Below are positions 57,495-64,000 of a stretch of DNA of 64,000 bases, one piece after another (positions within the stretch are counted from its first letter, which is position 1; every line of letters starts with the position of its first letter). The stretch is from Klebsiella africana. GTDB taxonomy: Bacteria > Pseudomonadota > Gammaproteobacteria > Enterobacterales > Enterobacteriaceae. The stretch spans positions 4,836,001 to 4,900,000 of the forward strand of contig NZ_CP084874.1 in the NCBI RefSeq assembly GCF_020526085.1, given 5' to 3'. The position numbers and the translations under genes were made by a program. A model generated the notes under the pieces. That model made no database searches, was not told where the DNA came from, and saw only the letters and a program-made list of their open reading frames with translations.

Positions 57495-57743
57495 CGTTTT
57501 CTCCCGAAAATGAGACATTTCAGATATAGCATACCCAGGGTCAGGCGTGTTGTGATTAAATCGGACATGGCGGTTTTAGCGAGCGGCTAAGGCGTAGTCT
57601 GCACAAGAATAGGCGGCCAGCGCCCAGGACTGGCGCAGGTGTCGACAACCTGAAGTATGACCCGTATCACCCGTCGGCTCTCGGTGTTTTCTTTGGAACG
57701 TGATAAAGTAACAGATTCAAATTCACGCAACCCGAGGATGCTC

Positions 57744-58259
57744 ATGGATAAGACCCCTTCGCAAGAGATGTTAGCGCATGCTGAAAAGCTATGCGCGCAG
57801 CGCGGCGTGCGCCTGACCCCACAGCGTCTGGAGGTGTTGCGCCTGATGAGTCTGCAGCAAGGGGCGATCAGCGCCTACGACCTGCTGGACTTGCTGCGTG
57901 AGAAAGAGCCCCAGGCGAAGCCGCCGACGGTTTATCGTGCGCTGGAGTTTTTACTCGAGCAGGGTTTTGTTCACAAGGTAGAGTCAACCAACAGCTATGT
58001 GCTGTGCCATCTGTTCGACCAGCCGACCCACAGCTCGGCCATGTTTATCTGCGACCGCTGCGGTGTGGTAAAAGAAGAAGCGGCGGAAGGGGTGGAAGAT
58101 ATCATGCATACGCTGGCGGCCCGCATGGGGTTTGCCTTGCGCCACAACGTGATTGAAGCCCACGGGCTCTGCGCTGGTTGTGTGGAAGTGGAAGCCTGCA
58201 GCACCCCGGGACACTGCGATCACGATCATACCATCCAGCTCAAAAAGAAAGCCCGCTGA
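57744..58259 (+). CDS. zur: Zinc uptake regulator Zur
   Basis: A 171-residue Fur-family repressor that, with zinc bound, shuts off zinc importers and alternative ribosomal proteins. The winged helix (about 10-85) has VRLTPQRLEVLRLM; the zinc sites are formed by CDRC and CAGC pairs and nearby His residues, with a His-rich tail GHCDHDHT. ATG 57744 has GAGGA upstream and matches E. coli Zur; the ORF start at 57657 is not supported. Confidence 0.95.
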   Translation: MDKTPSQEMLAHAEKLCAQRGVRLTPQRLEVLRLMSLQQGAISAYDLLDLLREKEPQAKPPTVYRALEFLLEQGFVHKVESTNSYVLCHLFDQPTHSSAMFICDRCGVVKEEAAEGVEDIMHTLAARMGFALRHNVIEAHGLCAGCVEVEACSTPGHCDHDHTIQLKKKAR

Positions 58260-58354
58260 GCGTGAGCCGCAGCGGGAAAAAGGGTTAACGGCGCGTCCCT
58301 GCGCCATTCAGACAGGCACTAACACAAATGCTTCATTCTTTGGATCAAGGAACG

Positions 58355-58564
58355 CTACCAGCGATAGTCGTTCTTATGCTCCCAGTCTGAGACTTCTTTC
58401 TCAGCCTGATCCTTCGCGTAGCCGTAACGCTCCTGAATTTTGCCGACCAGCTGGTCGCGCTTCCCTTCGATTACGGTCATGTCATCATCGGTAAGTTTGC
58501 CCCACTGTTCCTTGGCTTTACCTTTAAACTGTTTCCAGTTACCGCCGATTTCATCTTTATTCAT
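58355..58564 (-). CDS. yjbJ: CsbD-family stress protein YjbJ
   Basis: A 69-residue hydrophilic helical protein matching E. coli YjbJ (WKQFKGKAKEQWGKLTDDD). The family is abundant in stationary phase and osmotic stress; mechanism unknown. ATG 58564 is chosen over 58615 because it matches the E. coli start. Confidence 0.93.
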   Translation of the reverse strand: MNKDEIGGNWKQFKGKAKEQWGKLTDDDMTVIEGKRDQLVGKIQERYGYAKDQAEKEVSDWEHKNDYRW

Positions 58565-58703
58565 GATAACGTCCTCATCATTCGGTGGGTTTACAGCCCG
58601 TTTTGTGCCGGACATGGTATTAACTATAGATGAGAATGCTGGGGTGGATTCGTTATTCGGAATTTTTAACCATCGCAGCGATTGATAACACCGAGGGGAT
58701 ATT

Positions 58704-58729
58704 CCCGGCCTGCGCTACGCTGAGCCGGG
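58704..58729. repeat. REP-like palindrome between yjbJ and dinF
   Basis: CCCGGC-(14 nt)-GCCGGG, with internal GCG/CGC pairs, in the 235 bp intergenic region; a further CCCCGG follows at 58741. Nothing else is seen between these genes. Confidence 0.6.
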
Positions 58730-58799
58730 CTACTGCGCTGCCCCGGTAAGCGACGCGCGACCGCGGGAATTCACGGCTAGCCGCTATGAACGGCAATAA

Positions 58800-60116
58800 C
58801 TAGCTAAACCAGGTGCCGCGTCGCCAGTGGCGACGCCAGATCAGCGCCAGCGACAGGCCGCGCAGAGCGAGGAACACCGCCAGCGCCAGCCACAGACCGT
58901 GATTGCCAAGCACCGGTAGCGTAAGCAGCGTCACGGCAAACCCTGCTGCGGCTATCGCCATACTGTTACGCATCTCCGCGCCACGCGTCGCGCCGATGAA
59001 CATACCGTCCAGCAGATAACACCAGACGCCGACCACCGGCAGGATGGTCTGCCAGATCAGATAGCGATCGGCCAGCTGTTGCAGGGAAGGCAATGAGGTT
59101 AATAACGCGATAATGTACTCCCCCGCCAGGCTGTAAATCAGGGCAAACGCCAGCGCCACCATGCCGGACTGCCGGCAGGCCGCTCGCCACACCTCCAGCA
59201 GCTGGCTTCCGTCTCGCGCGCCGTAGGCCTGGCCGGAGTGAGCCTCCACGGCGTAGGCAAAGCCGTCCAGCGCGTAGGCGGTAAAGGTCAACATGGTCAT
59301 CAGTACGGCGTTAACCGCCACGATGTCGCTGCCCAGACGGGCACCGAATACGGTCAGTGCGCCAAAGCACAGCTGCAGCAGCAGAGAGCGCAGCATGATG
59401 TCGCGATTCAACGCCAATAAACGGCGTAGATCACCACGCCAGGCGTTTTTCAGCATGACCAGCGACACACCGCGCAGCGTCAGCACCCGCTTCGCCATCA
59501 CCAGGCCGATGAACAGGGTCGCGTACTCGGCGGTGACCGTGGCCAGCGCCGCCCCCTGGACGTTCATCCGCAGGCCCATCACCAGCCACAGGTCGAGCAC
59601 AATATTCAACAGATTACCCACCACCAGCAGAATAACCGGCGCCCGGGCGTACTGGACGCCCAGCAGCCAGCCGAGCAGCACCAGGTTGGCCAGCGAGGCG
59701 GGAGCGCTGAGCCAGCGGATTTCGAGAAACCGTCTCGCCTGCTCGAGAACTGCCTCGCTGCCGCCGACAATATGCAGAGCGAGGTCAATCAGCGGCAGGC
59801 GGAGCAGGATAATCAGCACCCCGGCGCCCAGCGCCAGGGCCAGCGGCTGCACCAGCGCCCGCGCCAGCCGCTGCGGATCTTTGGCGCCCCAGGCCTGAGC
59901 GGTGAGCCCGGTGGTGCTCATACGCAGAAACAGCAGCAGCATAAAGAGGAAACTGGTGGCCGTCGTTCCGACCGCCACACCGCCGAGATATACCGGGCTG
60001 TCCAGGTGGCCGATCACGGCCGTATCCACCAGCCCCAGCAGCGGAACGGTGATATTGGAGAAAATCATGGGTAGCGCGAGGCGCCACAGTGCTTTATCGG
60101 CGGCGTTGAGCAGCAT
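58800..60116 (-). CDS. dinF: MATE-family transporter DinF
   Basis: A 438-residue MATE exporter with 12 helices, matching E. coli DinF (ALPMIFSNITVPLLGLVDTA and GLTAQAWGAKDP). It lies downstream of lexA and is SOS-inducible through the lexA promoters in E. coli. The start is uncertain: ATG 60116 gives an N-terminus like E. coli but lacks a good ribosome site, and ATG 60155 would add 13 residues. Confidence 0.92.
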   Translation of the reverse strand: MLLNAADKALWRLALPMIFSNITVPLLGLVDTAVIGHLDSPVYLGGVAVGTTATSFLFMLLLFLRMSTTGLTAQAWGAKDPQRLARALVQPLALALGAGVLIILLRLPLIDLALHIVGGSEAVLEQARRFLEIRWLSAPASLANLVLLGWLLGVQYARAPVILLVVGNLLNIVLDLWLVMGLRMNVQGAALATVTAEYATLFIGLVMAKRVLTLRGVSLVMLKNAWRGDLRRLLALNRDIMLRSLLLQLCFGALTVFGARLGSDIVAVNAVLMTMLTFTAYALDGFAYAVEAHSGQAYGARDGSQLLEVWRAACRQSGMVALAFALIYSLAGEYIIALLTSLPSLQQLADRYLIWQTILPVVGVWCYLLDGMFIGATRGAEMRNSMAIAAAGFAVTLLTLPVLGNHGLWLALAVFLALRGLSLALIWRRHWRRGTWFS

Positions 60117-60186
60117 GAAGAGGGACCAGACAGAGGAGAAACATCGCAGCGTCATGCATCATGATGACGCTGCGTTAAGACGGGAG

Positions 60187-60795
60187 TTACAGCCACTCAC
60201 CGTTACGGATCACGCCGACGGCCAGACCTTCAATGGTGAAGCTCTGCTGGCGCAGATCGACGACGATCGGGGAAAACTCGCTGTTTTCCGGCAGCAGTTC
60301 AACGACATTGCCCTGCTTTTTCAGACGCTTTACGGTCACTTCTTCATCGATACGCGCGACAACCACCTGGCCGTTACGCACGTCCTGAGTTTTATGCACC
60401 GCCAGCAGATCGCCATCCAGAATACCAATGTCTTTCATCGACATACCGCTAACGCGCAGCAGGAAGTCGGCATTCGGTTTAAACATCGACGGGTCGACCT
60501 GGTAGTGGCCTTCAATATGCTGCTGCGCCAGCAGCGGTTCACCGGCGGCAACGCGGCCGATCAGCGGCAGGCCGTGCTCTTCTTCCGTCAACAGACGAAT
60601 ACCGCGAGAGGCACCGGAGACGATCTCGATCGCGCCTTTACGCGCCAGCGCTTTCAGGTGTTCTTCCGCCGCGTTTGGGGAACGGAACCCCAAGCGCTGA
60701 GCAATTTCCGCACGCGTCGGCGGCATGCCCGTCTGGCTGATATGATCCCGAATGAGATCAAACACCTCTTGCTGCCTGGTCGTTAACGCTTTCAT
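60187..60795 (-). CDS. lexA: SOS repressor LexA
   Basis: A 202-residue self-cleaving repressor. The winged helix (1-70) includes [30 protein letters not shown] recognition helices; the cleavage bond Ala84-Gly85 lies in RVAAGEP, and the catalytic dyad is Ser119 (SGMSM) and Lys156 (EEVTVKR). RecA filaments stimulate cleavage. Two LexA boxes precede the gene, so it represses itself. Confidence 0.98.
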   Translation of the reverse strand: MKALTTRQQEVFDLIRDHISQTGMPPTRAEIAQRLGFRSPNAAEEHLKALARKGAIEIVSGASRGIRLLTEEEHGLPLIGRVAAGEPLLAQQHIEGHYQVDPSMFKPNADFLLRVSGMSMKDIGILDGDLLAVHKTQDVRNGQVVVARIDEEVTVKRLKKQGNVVELLPENSEFSPIVVDLRQQSFTIEGLAVGVIRNGEWL

Positions 60796-60803
60796 TCCGC
60801 CCC

Positions 60804-60840
60804 CTGGGTGTATATACAGTTATGCTGTGAGTATATACAG
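60804..60840. promoter_or_regulatory. Two LexA boxes of lexA-dinF
   Basis: CTGGGTGTATATACAG (60804-60819) and CTGTGAGTATATACAG (60825-60840) both fit CTG-N10-CAG and are spaced by 5 bp, the standard arrangement upstream of lexA. Confidence 0.95.
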
Positions 60841-60917
60841 CTAACGGTGATTTTGGAACCACATGGCACACAAAAATCGGCAGATTGTTTAGATTTTGCG
60901 AGGGTTAGCGAAGAACG

Positions 60918-61286
60918 TTAATGATAATGGCTCCACAGCAGCGTCCCCCAGGTGATCAGCGCGATGATAATCGCCAGCAGAACCGCCGCCGATCCCATAT
61001 CTTTGGCGCGCCCTGAAAGCTCGTGAAAATCCGAGCCGATACGATCCACAACCGCCTCAATCGCGCTGTTGAGAATTTCGACTATCATCACTAGCAGGAC
61101 CGAGCCAATCAGCAATACGCGGGTGATGGCGTCGACGTCCAGCCAGCAGGCGATCGCGACGGCCACGATGGCGGCGACGCCCTCCTGACGAAACGCGGCC
61201 TCGTTGACCCACGCCGCGCGAAATCCTTTCCAGGAGTAACCTGCCGCTTTAATGATTCGGGTTAACCCGGTGGTATTATTGGCCAT
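60918..61286 (-). CDS. dgkA: Diacylglycerol kinase
   Basis: A 122-residue trimeric inner-membrane kinase with three helices that recycles diacylglycerol from membrane-derived-oligosaccharide synthesis to phosphatidate. The motif EILNSAIEAVVDRIG with catalytic glutamate is intact. It is divergent from plsB, so two phospholipid genes share a control region. Confidence 0.97.
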   Translation of the reverse strand: MANNTTGLTRIIKAAGYSWKGFRAAWVNEAAFRQEGVAAIVAVAIACWLDVDAITRVLLIGSVLLVMIVEILNSAIEAVVDRIGSDFHELSGRAKDMGSAAVLLAIIIALITWGTLLWSHYH

Positions 61287-61414
61287 CGCAAAACCTTTTT
61301 ATGTAAATGACGTCGATGAGTGTACGCGTTTGCCGCGCGGTAACGGAAATTTTGCCCGCTTTCTGTTATTCTTGCCGCGCATTTGCATGATTAACCAGAG
61401 GCTTCACATCGTTT

Positions 61415-63838
61415 ATGTCCGGCTGGCAACGAATTTACTATAAATTACTGAATTTACCATTACGGGTGCTGGTAAAAAGCAAGTCTATTCCGGCAGAGCC
61501 CGCCCAGGAATTAGGACTCGATACCTCGCGTCCGGTCATGTACGTCCTGCCCTATAACTCGAAGGCGGACCTGCTGACGCTGCGCGCCCAATGTCTGGCG
61601 CATGATTTACCTGACCCGCTTGAACCGCTGGAGATCGACGGCACGCTGCTGCCGCGTTACGTATTCATCCACGGCGGGCCACGCGTGTTTACCTATTACA
61701 CGCCAAAAGAAGAGTCCATCAAGCTGTTCCACGACTACCTCGATCTGCACCGCAACCATCCGGATCTCGATGTGCAAATGGTGCCGGTTTCGGTGATGTT
61801 TGGCCGTTCGCCAGGTCGCGAGAAAGGGGAAGTCAATCCGCCGCTGCGGATGCTGAACGGCATCCAGAAATTTTTCGCCGTCTCCTGGCTCGGCCGCGAC
61901 AGCTTCGTGCGCTTCTCGCCTTCCGTATCGCTGCGCCGCATGGCGGATGAGCACGGTACCGATAAGATCATCGCCCAGAAGCTGGCTCGCGTCGCCCGCA
62001 TGCACTTTGCCCGCCAGCGTCTGGCCGCCGTCGGCCCGCGTCTGCCGGCTCGCCAGGATCTGTTTAACAAACTGCTGGCCTCGAAAGCGATCGCCCGCGC
62101 GGTAGAAGACGAAGCGCGCAGCAAGAAAATTTCCCACGAGAAGGCCCAGCAGAACGCGATTGCGCTGATGGAAGAGATTGCCGCGAACTTCTCTTACGAG
62201 ATGATCCGCCTGACCGACCGCATTCTCGGCTTCACCTGGAACCGCCTGTACCAGGGCATCAACGTGCATAACGCCGAGCGTGTTCGCCAGCTGGCGCACG
62301 ACGGCCATGAAATTGTCTATGTTCCCTGCCACCGCAGCCACATGGACTATTTGCTGCTCTCTTACGTCCTGTACCATCAGGGACTGGTCCCCCCGCATAT
62401 CGCGGCGGGCATCAACCTCAACTTCTGGCCAGCCGGGCCGATCTTCCGCCGCCTCGGCGCCTTCTTTATTCGCCGTACCTTTAAGGGTAACAAACTCTAT
62501 TCCACCGTGTTCCGCGAATATCTTGGGGAACTGTTCAGCCGTGGTTATTCGGTCGAGTACTTTGTGGAAGGCGGTCGCTCCCGTACTGGCCGTCTGCTCG
62601 ATCCGAAGACCGGCACGCTGTCGATGACCATTCAGGCGATGCTGCGCGGCGGTACCCGACCGATCACCCTGGTGCCGATTTACATCGGCTATGAGCACGT
62701 GATGGAGGTGGGAACCTACGCCAAAGAGCTGCGCGGCGCCACCAAAGAGAAAGAGAGTCTGCCGCAAATGTTGCGCGGCTTAAGTAAGCTGCGCAATTTG
62801 GGCCAGGGTTACGTTAACTTCGGCGAACCGCTGCCGCTGATGACCTACCTGAACCATCATGTGCCAGAGTGGCGGGAAGCGATCGACCCGATCGAAGCGG
62901 TCCGCCCTTCCTGGCTGACGCCGACGGTAAATAACATTGCCGCTGACCTGATGGTGCGTATCAACAATGCTGGCGCGGCCAACGCCATGAACCTGTGTTG
63001 TACAGCGCTGCTGGCCTCTCGCCAGCGTTCGCTGACCCGTGAGCAACTTACCCAGCAGCTGGAGTGCTATCTCGCGCTGCTGCGCAATGTGCCCTATTCG
63101 CCGGATGCGACCGCCCCGTCCGCTTCGGCCAGCGAGCTCATCGATCATGCGCTGCAGATGAACAAGTTCGAAGTGGAGAAGGACACCATTGGCGATATCA
63201 TCATCCTGCCGCGCGAGCAGGCGGTGCTGATGACCTACTATCGCAACAATATCGCCCATATGCTGGTGATGCCGTCGCTGTTAGCCGCCCTGGTGACTCA
63301 GCATCGTCATCTCAGCCGCGCCGAAGTGTTGCGCCATGTCGAAACGCTCTATCCGTTCCTCAAGGCCGAGCTGTTCCTGCGCTGGGAAAAAGCGGATCTG
63401 GCCGCCGTGGTGGATGCGCTGATTGCCGAGATGCTGCGTCAGGAGCTGATCGTCGTCGATGGCGATGTGATGAGCCTCAATCCATCTCATTCTCGCTCCC
63501 TGCAGCTACTGGCCGCCGGCGCGCGCGAGACGCTGCAGCGCTATGCCATCACCTTCTGGCTGCTGAGCGCCAACCCGTCGATTAACCGCAGTTCGCTGGA
63601 AAAAGAGAGTCGCACCGTGGCCCAGCGTCTGTCGGTACTGCACGGCATCAATGCGCCGGAGTTCTTCGACAAAGCGGTGTTCAGCACCCTGGTGTTGACC
63701 CTGCGCGATGAAGGCTATATCAGCGACACCGGCGACGCCGAGCCGGAAGAGACACTGAAGGTTTATCGGATGCTGGCGGACTTGATTACGTCGGATGTCC
63801 GACTGACGATTGAGAGCGTCACGCAGGACGACGCGTAA
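61415..63838 (+). CDS. plsB: Glycerol-3-phosphate acyltransferase PlsB
   Basis: An 807-residue inner-membrane enzyme that acylates sn-glycerol-3-phosphate, the first step of phospholipid synthesis. The HX4D catalytic motif is [11 protein letters not shown] (His about 306); other acyltransferase blocks are [23 protein letters not shown] and LVPIYIGYE. Length equals that of the main E. coli form. Confidence 0.97.
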   Translation: MSGWQRIYYKLLNLPLRVLVKSKSIPAEPAQELGLDTSRPVMYVLPYNSKADLLTLRAQCLAHDLPDPLEPLEIDGTLLPRYVFIHGGPRVFTYYTPKEESIKLFHDYLDLHRNHPDLDVQMVPVSVMFGRSPGREKGEVNPPLRMLNGIQKFFAVSWLGRDSFVRFSPSVSLRRMADEHGTDKIIAQKLARVARMHFARQRLAAVGPRLPARQDLFNKLLASKAIARAVEDEARSKKISHEKAQQNAIALMEEIAANFSYEMIRLTDRILGFTWNRLYQGINVHNAERVRQLAHDGHEIVYVPCHRSHMDYLLLSYVLYHQGLVPPHIAAGINLNFWPAGPIFRRLGAFFIRRTFKGNKLYSTVFREYLGELFSRGYSVEYFVEGGRSRTGRLLDPKTGTLSMTIQAMLRGGTRPITLVPIYIGYEHVMEVGTYAKELRGATKEKESLPQMLRGLSKLRNLGQGYVNFGEPLPLMTYLNHHVPEWREAIDPIEAVRPSWLTPTVNNIAADLMVRINNAGAANAMNLCCTALLASRQRSLTREQLTQQLECYLALLRNVPYSPDATAPSASASELIDHALQMNKFEVEKDTIGDIIILPREQAVLMTYYRNNIAHMLVMPSLLAALVTQHRHLSRAEVLRHVETLYPFLKAELFLRWEKADLAAVVDALIAEMLRQELIVVDGDVMSLNPSHSRSLQLLAAGARETLQRYAITFWLLSANPSINRSSLEKESRTVAQRLSVLHGINAPEFFDKAVFSTLVLTLRDEGYISDTGDAEPEETLKVYRMLADLITSDVRLTIESVTQDDA

Positions 63839-63848
63839 CGCGGCGTTT

Positions 63849-63876
63849 GCTGCCCCCCGGTATGCCGGGGGGCAGC
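63849..63876. terminator. Bidirectional hairpin between plsB and ubiA
   Basis: GCTGCCCCCCGG-TATG-CCGGGGGGCAGC, a perfect 12 bp stem between converging genes. Confidence 0.8.
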
Positions 63877-63886
63877 GGACAGGAGG

Positions 63887-64000
63887 TTACAGGTAGCTCA
63901 TCGCCAGGCCGAGGAACAGCACCAGCCCGACGTAGTTATTGTTCATAAACGCTTTGAAGCAGTTATCGCGGTCGCGATTGAAGATAAGCTTCTGCTGCCA
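63887..64000 (-). CDS. ubiA: 4-hydroxybenzoate octaprenyltransferase, C-terminal fragment
   Basis: Only the last 37 residues are inside the window. The reading [18 protein letters not shown] and [18 protein letters not shown] with stop TAA matches the C-terminus of E. coli UbiA, the membrane prenyltransferase of ubiquinone synthesis, and the gene order plsB-ubiA is conserved. The rest of the gene lies beyond the right edge. Confidence 0.92.
   Translation of the reverse strand, partial: WQQKLIFNRDRDNCFKAFMNNNYVGLVLFLGLAMSYL

Noticed and set aside
61607..62767. 386-residue minus-strand ORF opposite plsB
   Set aside because: Antisense shadow of a conserved essential gene.

Overview
The window reads as chromosomal DNA of a Klebsiella-type enterobacterium, most likely the K. 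pneumoniae complex. The evidence is the near-identity of the housekeeping proteins to E. coli families, the GC-rich coding sequence, the REP/BIME-like palindromes between genes, the lack of an nrf nitrite-reductase operon between gltP and acs, and a second BamA protein (BamK type). Species assignment is inference from recalled gene content, not from a database search. No rRNA, tRNA, CRISPR array, prophage or intact insertion sequence was seen.

Layout. Bases 1-1.1 kb hold an AbiEii/AbiEi type IV toxin-antitoxin pair, with the toxin cut by the window edge. An orphan OmpR-type response regulator follows, then selenocysteine-containing fdhF behind a sigma-54 promoter, yjcO, gltP and the acetate operon acs-yjcH-actP (to 11.1 kb). 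From 11.1 to 19.3 kb is an accessory block: a five-gene chaperone-usher fimbrial operon and a CidA/CidB-like pair with a divergent LysR regulator. Core genes return with yjcE, ghxP (with PurR-like boxes), a GST, soxR/soxS with its operator, pdeC and yjcB (19.4-27.2 kb).

The second and larger accessory block (27.2-44.8 kb) sits between yjcB and ssb, which as I recall are close neighbours in E. coli. It carries a four-gene ABC importer operon divergent from an MBL hydrolase / LacI regulator / inositol-monophosphatase-family operon, with a perfect LacI-type palindrome between them. It continues with an unknown small protein, bamK, a gene-poor stretch with RNA-like signals, a tannase/feruloyl-esterase-family enzyme, a short AraC regulator, a FepA-type receptor behind Fur-like boxes, and a divergent MltF-type lytic transglycosylase.

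From 44.8 kb to the end the order is essentially the E. coli ssb to ubiA segment in reverse: ssb, uvrA, yjbR, yjbQ, aphA, tyrB, alr, dnaB, qorA, pspG, dusA, a cupin gene, zur, yjbJ, dinF, lexA, dgkA, plsB and the end of ubiA. LexA boxes precede uvrA and lexA, and a sigma-54 promoter precedes pspG.

The most interesting candidate for an undescribed system is the seven-gene importer/phosphatase locus at 27.2-33.9 kb. Its gene content suggests uptake and intracellular dephosphorylation of an organophosphate under control of its own LacI-family repressor; the substrate cannot be read from the sequence.
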